From Pseudomonas multiresinivorans (GTDB lineage Bacteria > Pseudomonadota > Gammaproteobacteria > Pseudomonadales > Pseudomonadaceae), in contig NZ_CP048833.1 in NCBI RefSeq assembly GCF_012971725.1, forward strand, positions 3,782,001 through 3,846,000: DNA of 64,000 nucleotides. Reading direction: 5' to 3'. The notes below the pieces were generated by a model, which saw nothing but the letters and a program-made list of their open reading frames with translations, was not told where the DNA came from and did no database searches. Within the stretch, counting starts at the first letter, position 1; the number at the start of each line of letters is the position of its first letter. A program made the translations under genes and the position numbers. Below, one piece after another: positions 1 through 8,682 of this stretch.

Positions 1-796
1 GGGTCTTGAGATAATCGAGCGTCAGCGCGCAGGCGGCTTCCATGCTGCCGACCGCTTCGGCGCACTGCGCCGCGACGGCCCGCCCCTGCTGGTAGCGCAA
101 CGCCGGCAGCGCCTCGCCCTCGAGGCCCAGCAGCGCGGCACGCGGGACGAAGACCTGGTCCAGGTAGAGCTCGCAGGCCATGCGCCCATCGAGCGTGGGA
201 AATTCGCGCCGGACGATGCCCGCGCTGGCCGGATCAACCAGGAACAGGCTGATGCCCTGTTCGTCCCGAGCGCCGCCGGCGGTGCGTGCCGACAGCAGGA
301 TCAACCCGGCGCTCTGGCCACCGAACACCACGCTCTTGCGCCCGTCCAGCAACCAGCCGCCGGCGGTCGGGCTCGCGGTGCAGCAAACATCGTGCAACTG
401 GTAGTGGCTCTGCGGCTCCTCCAGGGCGACCGCCAGTTGCAGCTCGCCCGCGGCCACGCGCGTCAGCAGGTCGTCACGCTGCGCAGCGCTGCCCAGTTGC
501 GCCACCAGGCCGCCGCCGAATATCACCGACTGCAGGTACGGCTCCAGGCACAGGCCACGACCAAGCTCGGCGCAGATCAGGCCCATTTCCACACCCTGGC
601 CGCCGAAGCCGCCATGGGCCTCGTCGAACGGCACCGCGCACAGGCCCAGCTCGCCAAGCCGGGCCCAGAATGCCCGGCTGAAACCGCCAGGCTCGCGCCG
701 ATAGGCCTCGCGCTGCTCGAAAGCATAGTTGTCACGCACCAGGCGGGCTGCGGTGTCCTGCAGCATCTGCTGCTCTTCGGTCAATTTGAAGTCCAT
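1..796 (-). CDS. acyl-CoA dehydrogenase, small-subunit-like (3' end outside window)
   Basis: The open frame runs leftward off the window edge; about 265 codons are visible. The N terminus (MDFKLTEEQQMLQDTAARLV) is the typical acyl-CoA dehydrogenase N-terminal helix, preceded by AGGAG 8 nt upstream of the ATG. The middle-domain FAD/substrate loop, normally TEPxAGSD, is here LEEPQSHYQLHDV, so the usual motif is lost. It lies 12 bp downstream of another acyl-CoA dehydrogenase with an intact loop. In steroid side-chain degradation (FadE26/27, FadE28/29) such pairs form heterotetramers with one active subunit. By inference this is the partner subunit of the 809-2008 product. Last visible gene of the ALDH-ADH-ACAD-ACAD operon. 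Confidence 0.88.
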   Translation of the reverse strand, partial: MDFKLTEEQQMLQDTAARLVRDNYAFEQREAYRREPGGFSRAFWARLGELGLCAVPFDEAHGGFGGQGVEMGLICAELGRGLCLEPYLQSVIFGGGLVAQLGSAAQRDDLLTRVAAGELQLAVALEEPQSHYQLHDVCCTASPTAGGWLLDGRKSVVFGGQSAGLILLSARTAGGARDEQGISLFLVDPASAGIVRREFPTLDGRMACELYLDQVFVPRAALLGLEGEALPALRYQQGRAVAAQCAEAVGSMEAACALTLDYLKT

Positions 797-808
797 ACGG
801 TGGGCTCC

Positions 809-2008
809 TTACAGCTCGAGGATCATCTTGGCGATGATGTTCTTCTGGATTTCGTTGGAGCCGCCATAGATCGAAGCCTTGCGCGAATCCAGGTACTGGT
901 AGGTGGCGGTGGCGCTGTCGGCGCTGTGCAGCACCGGTTCGTGCGATGCCTCGAAGCCCAGCTCATCCTCCAGGAACGGCAGCGCATAGGCGCCCACCGC
1001 CTTGGTCAGCAGATAGACGATCTGCTGGCGCACCTCGGTGCCCTTGATCTTGAGGATCGAGCTTTCCGCCCCGGGCACCCCGCCATCGCGGGCGGCGACC
1101 AGTGCGCGCAGGTTGCTCATGTCCGCCGCCATCAGTTGCATTTCGACAGCGGCCACCTGGGCGCGGAACAATGGGTCATCCAGCAATGGCCGGCCGTCTC
1201 GCAACTCCTGCGCCGCCACCTGCTTGAGCTTGCGCAGCAACACCTTGGTCTGGTTGATGCCGCCGATGCTGGTGCGTTCGTGGGTCAGCAGGTACTTGGC
1301 GCAGGTCCAGCCTTCGTTTTCGCGGCCCACCAGGTTTTCCGCCGGCACGCGCACATTGTCGAAGAACACCTCGTTGACTTCGTGCTCGCCATCCAGGGTG
1401 ATGATCGGCCGCACGGTGATGCCCGGCGTCTTCATGTCGATCAGCAGGAAGCTGATGCCGCGTTGCTGCGCGGCATCCGGGTCGGTGCGCACCAGGCAGA
1501 ACATCCAATCGGCGTAATGCGCCAGGGTGGTCCAGATCTTCTGGCCGTTCACCACATAGTGGTCACCCTCACGCACCGCGCGGGTCTTCAGCGATGCCAG
1601 GTCGGAGCCTGCCCCCGGCTCGGAATAGCCCTGGCACCACCAGTCGGAGCTGTCGAGGATGCGCGGCAGGAAACGCGCCTTCTGCTCGGGCGTGCCGAAC
1701 CGGATCAGCACCGGCGCCACCATCTTCACCCCGAAGGCGACTACTCGCGGCGCCCCGGCGGCGAAGCACTCCTCCTCGAAGATATGCTTCTCCACGGCAC
1801 TCCAGCCGGGGCCGCCGTATTCGGCCGGCCAACCTGGCGCGAGCCAGCCACGTGCGTTCAGTTTGCGCATCCACAGCACCTGGTCCTGCTTGCCCAGGCG
1901 CTTGCCCTGGAGGATGCGGCTCGCCAGCCGCTCGGGCAGCTCGGCACGGAGGAAGGCACGCGCCTCCTCGCGGAAAGCCTGTTCCTCAGGCGTGAAATGG
2001 ATATCCAT
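809..2008 (-). CDS. acyl-CoA dehydrogenase, FadE26-like
   Basis: 399 aa, full length for the family. It oxidises an acyl-CoA to the 2-enoyl-CoA using FAD in the cytoplasm. Visible are the N-terminal helix (FTPEEQAFREEARAFLRAEL), the middle-domain loop SEPGAGSDLASLKTRA near residue 130 and the C-terminal signature IYGGSNEIQKNIIAK. The C-terminal site reads YGGS rather than the YEGT of medium-chain enzymes, so the catalytic base must lie elsewhere or in the partner subunit. The gene sits 49 bp after the alcohol dehydrogenase and 12 bp before the degenerate acyl-CoA dehydrogenase. The family is certain; the substrate is not. Confidence 0.93.
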   Translation of the reverse strand: MDIHFTPEEQAFREEARAFLRAELPERLASRILQGKRLGKQDQVLWMRKLNARGWLAPGWPAEYGGPGWSAVEKHIFEEECFAAGAPRVVAFGVKMVAPVLIRFGTPEQKARFLPRILDSSDWWCQGYSEPGAGSDLASLKTRAVREGDHYVVNGQKIWTTLAHYADWMFCLVRTDPDAAQQRGISFLLIDMKTPGITVRPIITLDGEHEVNEVFFDNVRVPAENLVGRENEGWTCAKYLLTHERTSIGGINQTKVLLRKLKQVAAQELRDGRPLLDDPLFRAQVAAVEMQLMAADMSNLRALVAARDGGVPGAESSILKIKGTEVRQQIVYLLTKAVGAYALPFLEDELGFEASHEPVLHSADSATATYQYLDSRKASIYGGSNEIQKNIIAKMILEL

Positions 2009-2057
2009 CAGCTAACTCCTGGCAGGGGCTCGCCCGCTTGGGGGCGGCCCGTGCGGG

Positions 2058-3143
2058 TCATTGGTCGAAAACGATCACCGAACGCGCCAGCTCGCCGCGC
2101 CGCAGTTCGTCGAAGGCATCGTTGATCTGCTCCAGGCGGATACGCTGGGAGATCATTTCATCGAGCTTGAGGCGACCGGCCATGTAGAAATCCACCAGCG
2201 CCGGCATGTCCACCGGAAAGCGGTTGGAGCCCATAAGCGAACCCTGCAGCCGGCGCTCGTGGAGCAACTGATAGGGGTCGACCTCGATCTTAAGGCCGGG
2301 CTTGATCATGCCGATGATGGTCGCGGTGCCGCCGCGCGCCAGCATGGCGAAGGCCTGCTCGGCGGTCTGCTTGAGGCCGATGCACTCGAAGGAATGCTGG
2401 ACCCCGCCACGGGTGAGCTCCTGCACCTGCTTCACCGCATCGCCCGATTTCGCGTTGACCACGTCGGTGGCGCCGAACTGGCGGGCCAGCTCCAGCTTGG
2501 AGTCGAGCATGTCGATAGCGATGATCCGCCCTGCCCCGGCCAGCGCCGCACCATTGATCGCAGCGAGGCCGATGCCGCCGCAGCCGATCACCGCGACCGT
2601 CTCGCCGGGCCGCACCTTGGCCGTGTTGAACACCGCGCCGGTGCCTGTGGTGACAGCGCAGCCCAGCAGCGCCGCACGGTCCAGCGGCATGTCGCGGCGG
2701 ATGGCCACGCAGGCGTTCTCATGCACCAGCATCTGCTCGGCAAAGGCCGACAGGTTGACGAACTGTGGCATCGGCTTCTGCACGTAGGTCAGGCGCGATT
2801 CCTCGTCCTTGCCGCGTTTGGTTTCCGGCGAAACACAGCGCGACAGGTGGCCCGTCACGCAGTGTTCGCAATGGCCGCAGAAGACCGTCAGGCAGGTAAC
2901 GACATGGTCGCCGGGCTTGACGGTACGGACCTCCGCACCGACCTGCTCGACGATGCCGGCCGCTTCGTGGCCGAGCACCATCGGGCCCGGATACGGATAG
3001 GACCCGTCGATCACGTGCAGGTCGGAATGGCAGACGCCGACGGCGACGGTGCGGATCAGGACCTCGCGCGGCCCCGGCTTGCTGATACCGACTTCCTCGA
3101 TGCTCAGCGGCGCGCCGACCTGATGGAATACAGCTGCTTTCAT
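2058..3143 (-). CDS. Zn-dependent alcohol dehydrogenase (MDR family)
   Basis: 361 aa NAD(P)-dependent medium-chain alcohol dehydrogenase. Catalytic zinc ligands are visible in GVCHSD and GHEAAG. The structural zinc loop FCGHCEHCVTGHLSRC carries all four cysteines. The Rossmann motif GCGGIG is followed by the acidic end of strand beta-2 (IAID), which suggests NAD. It lies between an aldehyde dehydrogenase 48 bp upstream and acyl-CoA dehydrogenases downstream, so it probably oxidises a primary alcohol in the same pathway. Closest in type to the class III/aryl-alcohol group of Actinobacteria and Pseudomonas. Confidence 0.93.
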   Translation of the reverse strand: MKAAVFHQVGAPLSIEEVGISKPGPREVLIRTVAVGVCHSDLHVIDGSYPYPGPMVLGHEAAGIVEQVGAEVRTVKPGDHVVTCLTVFCGHCEHCVTGHLSRCVSPETKRGKDEESRLTYVQKPMPQFVNLSAFAEQMLVHENACVAIRRDMPLDRAALLGCAVTTGTGAVFNTAKVRPGETVAVIGCGGIGLAAINGAALAGAGRIIAIDMLDSKLELARQFGATDVVNAKSGDAVKQVQELTRGGVQHSFECIGLKQTAEQAFAMLARGGTATIIGMIKPGLKIEVDPYQLLHERRLQGSLMGSNRFPVDMPALVDFYMAGRLKLDEMISQRIRLEQINDAFDELRRGELARSVIVFDQ

Positions 3144-3191
3144 GATGTTCGTTCTCGAGTAGGGGAAATCGACAGGGGAAAGTCGCAGCGG

Positions 3192-4529
3192 TCAGCCCGC
3201 GCGATAAACCGCCCTGGCGTGGCTGAAAGTGCGGAAGCCGTCGATGCCGTGATAGGCACCCATGCCACTGGGGCCGACGCCACCAAAGGGCAGGCTTTCC
3301 AGGCCGGCGTGGTGCATCACCTCGTTGAGCGTCACGCCACCGGAGCAGGTGCGCTCGAGCACCTGGCGCTCCTCGTCGGCATCGCTGCCGAACCAGTACA
3401 GGCCGAGCGGGCGCGGGCGCGCGTTGATGCAGGCAATGACCTCGGCGAAGTCGCGGTAGGGCCTGATCGGCAGCAGCGGGCCGAAAATCTCGTCCTGCAT
3501 GACCTGCAGTCGATCGTCCGGATTGCGCAACAGGGTCGGGGCAATCAGGCGGCGCGCAGGGTCGAGCACTTCGCCGGCCGGGTTCAGCTCGACCACGGCG
3601 ACGCCTGCGGCACGCGCCTCCTCCAGATACCCCTGCAGGCGCTGGTAATGCCGGTCGTTGAGGATCGCGGTGTACTCGGGGTTGCCAGCCAGGGTCGGGA
3701 ACACCTTGCCCACTACCGCGCGGGCGATCTCGACGAAGGCATCCATCGACTCTTCGGGGACGAATACGTAGTCCGGTGCGACGCACAGCTGCCCGGCGTT
3801 CATCAGCTTGCCAACGATGATCTTGCTCACCGCACTCTTCAGGTCCGCCGAACGGGAAATGATGGTCGGCGACTTGCCGCCCAGCTCCAGGGTCACCGGC
3901 ACCAGGTTTTCGGCCGCGGCCCGCAGTACGTGGCGGCCGATGCTGGCGGCCCCGGTGAACATCAGGTGGTCGAAGGGTTGCCGGCAGAATGCCTGGCCGG
4001 TCTCCGCGGGGCCGGTGACGACCGCCACTTCGTCCGGGGCGTAGGCCTCACCGATCATCTGTGCGATCAGCGCCGAAGTCTGCGGGTTGAACTCCGACGG
4101 CTTGATCATTACCCGGTTGCCCGCCGCGAGAGCGCCGGCGAGGCCCTTGAAGACCATGTTGGCCGGTACGTTCCAGGCAGTGACTATGCCCACCACGCCC
4201 AGCGGCTGGTATTCCACCCAGGCCTCGCCACGGGGTGCCGGGCGACGCTCGGGCTGCATCCAGCCGGCCAGTTCTGCGCGGGTCTGTTTGAGGGTCGCCA
4301 AGGGCGACAAGACGTCGCTGTGTCGGGAGAAAGTCGGGCTGCGCTGGCCGAAGTCTGCATTGAGCGCTTCGATCAGGGATTGCTCATGGCGCACCAGCAG
4401 GTCGATGGCGCGGTCGATCAGTTCGCCGCGCTGCTCGGCGCTCGGCGGCGCGCTGGCCTGGCTCGCGGCGCGCTGGCGCTCCAGCAAGGCGCGAATCGCA
4501 GCCTCGTCCAGGTACTCGTGGGTGCTCAT
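3192..4529 (-). CDS. aldehyde dehydrogenase, coniferyl-aldehyde-dehydrogenase type
   Basis: 445 aa from the chosen ATG at 4529, which has AGGAG 8 nt upstream; the frame is open to 4640 but that stretch has no family similarity. Catalytic Glu is in VTLELGGKSP and the nucleophile Cys in NAGQLCVAPDYVFV, the signature of the short fatty/coniferyl aldehyde dehydrogenase group. It oxidises an aldehyde to the acid with NAD(P). First gene of an operon with the alcohol dehydrogenase and two acyl-CoA dehydrogenases. A 17-bp palindrome at 4616-4632 lies 87 bp upstream of the start. Confidence 0.93.
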   Translation of the reverse strand: MSTHEYLDEAAIRALLERQRAASQASAPPSAEQRGELIDRAIDLLVRHEQSLIEALNADFGQRSPTFSRHSDVLSPLATLKQTRAELAGWMQPERRPAPRGEAWVEYQPLGVVGIVTAWNVPANMVFKGLAGALAAGNRVMIKPSEFNPQTSALIAQMIGEAYAPDEVAVVTGPAETGQAFCRQPFDHLMFTGAASIGRHVLRAAAENLVPVTLELGGKSPTIISRSADLKSAVSKIIVGKLMNAGQLCVAPDYVFVPEESMDAFVEIARAVVGKVFPTLAGNPEYTAILNDRHYQRLQGYLEEARAAGVAVVELNPAGEVLDPARRLIAPTLLRNPDDRLQVMQDEIFGPLLPIRPYRDFAEVIACINARPRPLGLYWFGSDADEERQVLERTCSGGVTLNEVMHHAGLESLPFGGVGPSGMGAYHGIDGFRTFSHARAVYRAG

Positions 4530-4615
4530 TGCAGAAACTCCTGTTGTGCATGATCGGCCGGCATCCGCCGCCGGGGAGTGGCTGCAATGGTTGGGGTTTC
4601 GTCTGTAGGAACACG

Positions 4616-4632
4616 CCACCCGGATCAGGTGG
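4616..4632. promoter_or_regulatory. candidate operator A, CCACCC-N5-AGGTGG
   Basis: The palindrome CCACCCGGATCAGGTGG, extended by G/C to GCCACC...GGTGGC, lies between the regulator gene 4641-7055 and the aldehyde dehydrogenase start. On the minus strand it reads CCACCTGATCCGGGTGG. Related 17-mers occur at 7158, 23609, 26585 and 27486. It is inferred to be a binding site for a MalT-type regulator, which usually activates from just upstream of the -35 position. Confidence 0.45.
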
Positions 4633-4640
4633 CATGCCAC

Positions 4641-7055
4641 TCAGGCCAGCAGGCCCCGGGCCTTGGCGCAGGCGATGGCCTGGGTGCGCCGGGTGGCGCC
4701 GAGCTTCGCGTTGATGTTCTTGGCGTGGTACTTGACGGTGTTCACCGAGAGGAAAAGCGCGTCGGCAATTTCCTGGTTCGACAGCCCCTCGGCCAGCAGT
4801 TCGAGCACCGCCACCTCCCTCACGGTAAGCTCCTCCTGGTAGCCGCATGCGTCCGCACCTTCGTCTTCATCCGCACCGCCACACTGCCGAAGGAACGCCA
4901 GCACCTCGGCCTGCAACTGACGGAAGCCAGCCACGCGGCAGTGTTCGGCGAGCACCTGTAGCCGTGCCCGCGATTGCTCCCGAAGCCCCAGGTTGTGTTC
5001 CGCCATCGCCGCAAACCACTGGACATGGTGAGGCACGGTTGGCGGCAGCACGATGGAGAAGACGCTCCCAACCGGATACTCGAGCGCCAATCGGCGGGAG
5101 GCTTCCAGCGCCGCCCGCCAGTCCTGCGCGTGAACCAGCAACTTCAACTGTTGCAGTGCCAGGGCCGCCTGGTACAGGCCTTCATCGATCCGCCCGCAGT
5201 GCATCGCGCGCTCTCCACGCTGGATCTGCGCCTGCGCCAGTGCCAGGTCTGCGTGCCGCCCCGCCACCTCGGCCAGCCCCAGGTAGCCGTACAGCACAAA
5301 GGGCGCCGAGCAGTCGCGGAGGTAGGGCTGAGCGGCCAACAGCACGGCTTCGCTCTCGTGCAGTCGCCCCTGCTGCAACAACAGGTCTGCCCTGGCGATC
5401 ATCAGTCGCCCGCGCACCGGGTCGCGTTCGAGCCCAGTGGCAGCGCGGCTGACCAGGCAATCCTGGAGCAGCAGGTCCGCCAGCGCAGCCTCATCGGCCA
5501 GCATCAAGGCGCGCAGACGCTCGCCCTGGAACAACGCCTCGCTGTCCTGGCAACCTTGCCGCCGCGCCTGCTCCAGGGCGGCGCGCCACAGCAATTGCGC
5601 TTCATCGCCACGCTCGCTGGCCAGCATGATCCGCCCCAGGGTGAACTGGCACAGCAACTGCGAGAGGCATTCCCTGGGCGCCGAACCCAGATGCCCAAGG
5701 GCTTCGCGACAATGCTGTTCGGCCTCGAGCAATTCACCTCGAAACGCCAGCGCACTGCCCTTCAGGGCCTGCCAATGGGCGAGCAACAGCTGATTGTCCG
5801 CCGCATTGGCGGCCGGCAGGAAGCGCGAGAGGCCGTGGAGACCGCGCTCCGCCTCGCTAACCCGGCCGCTGAGCAACAGGGCCAACGTGCTCAGATAGAT
5901 CAGCCGGGGCGTGCCTTCCATCAGGTAGGAGGGCAATTGCCGATGCCAGTCCAGCACGCGGCGCAGGTGCAGGTCAGCGAGTTGCCAGCTCGGTTTCAGG
6001 CGCTCGATGTAGCTGGCCGCCACTTCCGGCTGGTGCACATGCAGGGCCTGATCGATGGCGTCATGCAGATGACCGGCGAGGCTCAGCAGACGGCAGGCGT
6101 GCAGGCGCAGACGGGTCAGTTCCGGCGCGGCGATGCCATCCTGCAGCGTCGCCGCCACCAGCGGGTGCACGCGGTACCAGCCGCCATCCTGCTCCACCGG
6201 CTGAATGAAGACCTGCTGCCGCAGCAGGCGATGGAGAACCTGATCGCCTGAGTTGCCTTCCCAGAGCTGAGCGCAGAGATCGACGGAGAAGCGCGGCAGA
6301 TTGCACAGCCCGTAGAACAGGCGACGCTCCTCATCGCTCATGCGCCCTACCAGTTCGCGTTCCAGATAGTCTCGCAGCAGTGCCCTGCCCTGCTGCTGGC
6401 CCGCCAGCAAAAGGCGCGCACCACTCCACCAGTCGCCGCATTGCATGCCGATTTCTTCGCGTCGTGCGTCTACGGTATCGCCGGCAATCCGAGCGCTGAT
6501 CGCAGCGTATTCACCGCGTGTCATGCCCAGCGAATCGGTGCCCAGTTCGAACAGTTCGCCCTTGAGCAGCAGCGACGGCAGATCCCACGCCGGCCGTTGC
6601 CGACAGCTGACGATCAGGCGTACACGGCTCTCCGGCAGGTTGAGCAGTTGCTCGAACCAGGTGTTCACTTCGATGGGCAGGTTAGCCGGGAGGTCATCCA
6701 GCACCAGATGCAGGGTGTGCCCGCCGCGGCCGAGCTGGCGCAGGAGCGCCTGCGGAGCGAGCAGAGACGGCAGGCCGAGGCCGGATGCAACCTGGGCGCA
6801 AAGTTGCGTCAGCGACAACGATTCCCCTCTGCAGGCCAGCCAGAACAGTTCGTTGCCGGATGGCGCATCGGCAAGGCTCTCGGCCAGCAGGGTGCTCTTG
6901 CCATAGCCCGCCGGGGCGCACAGCAGGGTCAGGCGTTGACGGCTGCCACGTACTGCAGCGGCCAGCCGCGGACGCGGCACATGGTGCTCCGGCAGTCGCG
7001 GAGCGCTGGCAAGAGGCGCTTGCGCGCTGCTCGAACTGACACCCAGACCTTGCAT
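4641..7055 (-). CDS. MalT-type LuxR-family transcriptional regulator 1
   Basis: 804 aa from the ATG at 7055, chosen because GAGG lies about 7 nt upstream; the frame stays open to 7106. Order of domains: STAND/AAA NTPase with Walker A APAGYGKST (about residues 47-55) and Walker B LHLVLDDL; a long helical TPR-like middle; and a C-terminal LuxR helix-turn-helix (LTVREVAVLELLAEGLSNQE, with NTVKYHAKNINAKL as recognition helix). Such regulators bind ATP and an inducer, then activate nearby operons. It is followed in the same direction by the ALDH-ADH-ACAD operon and paralogous to the 23755-26571 product. A candidate operator lies 103 bp upstream (7158), suggesting autoregulation or cross-regulation. 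Confidence 0.93.
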   Translation of the reverse strand: MQGLGVSSSSAQAPLASAPRLPEHHVPRPRLAAAVRGSRQRLTLLCAPAGYGKSTLLAESLADAPSGNELFWLACRGESLSLTQLCAQVASGLGLPSLLAPQALLRQLGRGGHTLHLVLDDLPANLPIEVNTWFEQLLNLPESRVRLIVSCRQRPAWDLPSLLLKGELFELGTDSLGMTRGEYAAISARIAGDTVDARREEIGMQCGDWWSGARLLLAGQQQGRALLRDYLERELVGRMSDEERRLFYGLCNLPRFSVDLCAQLWEGNSGDQVLHRLLRQQVFIQPVEQDGGWYRVHPLVAATLQDGIAAPELTRLRLHACRLLSLAGHLHDAIDQALHVHQPEVAASYIERLKPSWQLADLHLRRVLDWHRQLPSYLMEGTPRLIYLSTLALLLSGRVSEAERGLHGLSRFLPAANAADNQLLLAHWQALKGSALAFRGELLEAEQHCREALGHLGSAPRECLSQLLCQFTLGRIMLASERGDEAQLLWRAALEQARRQGCQDSEALFQGERLRALMLADEAALADLLLQDCLVSRAATGLERDPVRGRLMIARADLLLQQGRLHESEAVLLAAQPYLRDCSAPFVLYGYLGLAEVAGRHADLALAQAQIQRGERAMHCGRIDEGLYQAALALQQLKLLVHAQDWRAALEASRRLALEYPVGSVFSIVLPPTVPHHVQWFAAMAEHNLGLREQSRARLQVLAEHCRVAGFRQLQAEVLAFLRQCGGADEDEGADACGYQEELTVREVAVLELLAEGLSNQEIADALFLSVNTVKYHAKNINAKLGATRRTQAIACAKARGLLA

Positions 7056-7157
7056 GATGAGCCTCGATCCACGGCGTTTCAGGGACAGCGGCCGGCGCAG
7101 ACGCACGTCGATCCGCTGAGTCGGAAACGATGCTGCAAAACACCGTGGAAAAAGGCG

Positions 7158-7174
7158 CCCCCCATGTCAGGTGG
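7158..7174. promoter_or_regulatory. candidate operator E, degenerate CCACCT-N5-GGGGGG
   Basis: The minus strand reads CCACCTGACATGGGGGG, 103 bp upstream of the regulator start at 7055. One half site matches the island motif and the other has one change (GGGGGG for GGGTGG). It shares TCAGGTGGCAT with operator A on the plus strand. It lies on the downstream side of the DUF1329 terminator, where a promoter for the regulator is expected. Confidence 0.35.
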
Positions 7175-7210
7175 CATCGAGACAAGCGTGCCTCGTGAGA
7201 GCGAGATCAC

Positions 7211-7245
7211 GATAAAAGAGGCCGGGGCAGGAGCCGTGCCCCGGC
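7211..7245 (-). terminator. Rho-independent terminator of the DUF1302/DUF1329 operon
   Basis: A perfect 9-bp stem (GCCGGGGCA at 7221-7229, TGCCCCGGC at 7237-7245) with a 7-nt loop is followed on the minus strand by CTCTTTTATC. It lies 48 bp after the DUF1329 stop codon. Confidence 0.8.
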
Positions 7246-7292
7246 AGAAAAGCGGCGTTGGACGCCCCCACGCCGCCTTCAAGCGCCTTGTT

Positions 7293-8660
7293 TCAGCGGA
7301 TACCGGCGTTGCGCAGGGCCGCGGGAGTGAAGTCGTTCATGCTGTAGTTCTGGTCGTACTGGGTGGCCTTCTTCGATTCGTTGGTCATGCCGAACACCAG
7401 GTAGCGACCGGCGATCAGGTCGTACAGCGCCTGGGCGGCGTACAGGCTGATGCCATGCTGGTAGTCGTTGACCTGGTAACCCTCACCCACACGCCAGAGC
7501 TGGCCACGACCGTCGTAGTGATCCACCTCCAGCAGGGACCAGGTGTCCTCGTCGAAGTACATGTGGCGCTTGGCATAGATATGGCGCTGGCCGGGCTTGA
7601 GCGTACCCTCCACTTCCCAGACCCGGTGAAGCTCGTATCGCGTCAGGTCCTGGTTGATGTGGCCGGGCTTGAGGATGTCGGCGTACTTCACCTGAGGCGA
7701 CCACAACTTGTAGTTGTTGTACGGCACATACATCTCGCGCTTGCCGATCAGCTTCCACTGGTAGCGATCCGGCGAGCCGTTGTACATGTCGGCGTTGTCG
7801 GCGGTACGCAGGCCGTCGGCGGCTGTACCCGGACCGTCGTAGGCCACCTGCGGAGCGCGGCGCACACGGCGCTGGCCGGCGTTGTAGGACCAGGCGCTAC
7901 GCGGTTCCTTGACCTGATCGGTGGTTTCATAGACCAGCAGCACGTTGCCGGCCATGCGCGACGGCGCGGTCACTTCCTGGCGCAGCAGGAACAGGTAATC
8001 GCCCACCTTTTTCGGATCGAAATCCTTCATCAGGGAAGGGACGCCGACATTCTGCTGCAGCGACACGATGGTGTAATCGCCATTGACCTGGGGAGTGGCC
8101 TGGGCAATCTGCTGGGTGTAGTTGGTACCGCGATAACGGGTCTCGTGGTTCCACACCACCTCCACACCATTCTTCGGAATGGGGAACGGGTAGTAGCGCC
8201 CACTGACATTGGCGATACCGTCGCCACCGCTGACCAGTTCGGCGCTGGCTGCACTCTTCTTCGCCGCCTCGTACACGGATTCGGGAGAGGAAGCACTGCG
8301 ACGGGTCGGATACACCGGGATCTTGTAGGTATCCGGATAGCGCTTGAACATCGCCAGCTGACCGGGTGTGAGCTTGTCCTTGTACTGATCGACGTTGGCA
8401 GGGGTGATGACGAACAGCGGCTTGTCGCTGGCATAGGGATTGCCCAGGAACCCGTTGCCATCCAAAGGAGCGGCGCCAGGCTGCAGGCCACCGGTCCAGG
8501 CGGGAATGCTGCCATCCGCATTGCCAGCCTTTTCGCCGCCCAGCGGAGTCAGGCTGGTGCCGAGCTTGGCGACTTCCTCGGGAGAAATGGCCGCCATCAC
8601 ACCGGTGGCCAGCAGGGACAGCGCCAGAGCGCCGGTTTGCAGGAATACGATCTTTTTCAT
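7293..8660 (-). CDS. DUF1329 outer-membrane-associated protein (copy 1)
   Basis: 455 aa with a Sec signal peptide (MKKIVFLQTGALALSLLATG, cleavage probably after VMA). The rest is a full-length DUF1329 domain, a LolB-like fold predicted to bind lipid in the periplasm. Family blocks visible include GSIPAWTGG, KDKLTPGQLAMFKRYPDTY, GQRRVRRAPQVAYD, RYELHRVWEVEGTLKPGQRH and the terminal NDFTPAALRNAGIR. It lies 22 bp after a DUF1302 gene; the two families nearly always occur together next to lipid, sterol or terpene catabolic genes. A role in handling a hydrophobic substrate at the envelope is inferred. A close paralogue is at 45414-46772. Confidence 0.93.
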   Translation of the reverse strand: MKKIVFLQTGALALSLLATGVMAAISPEEVAKLGTSLTPLGGEKAGNADGSIPAWTGGLQPGAAPLDGNGFLGNPYASDKPLFVITPANVDQYKDKLTPGQLAMFKRYPDTYKIPVYPTRRSASSPESVYEAAKKSAASAELVSGGDGIANVSGRYYPFPIPKNGVEVVWNHETRYRGTNYTQQIAQATPQVNGDYTIVSLQQNVGVPSLMKDFDPKKVGDYLFLLRQEVTAPSRMAGNVLLVYETTDQVKEPRSAWSYNAGQRRVRRAPQVAYDGPGTAADGLRTADNADMYNGSPDRYQWKLIGKREMYVPYNNYKLWSPQVKYADILKPGHINQDLTRYELHRVWEVEGTLKPGQRHIYAKRHMYFDEDTWSLLEVDHYDGRGQLWRVGEGYQVNDYQHGISLYAAQALYDLIAGRYLVFGMTNESKKATQYDQNYSMNDFTPAALRNAGIR

Positions 8661-8682
8661 GCGAGTTTCTGCCTGTGCTCAA

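Noticed and set aside
2061..4553. Very long open frame on the plus strand opposite the alcohol and aldehyde dehydrogenase genes
   Set aside because: It is the antisense of two clear enzymes, has no family motifs, and arises from GC-biased third positions. Many such frames occur opposite real genes across the window.
7079..7282. Possible small gene upstream of regulator 1 (minus strand)
   Set aside because: It spans the terminator hairpin and operator E, has poor codon usage for a gene, and no ribosome site.
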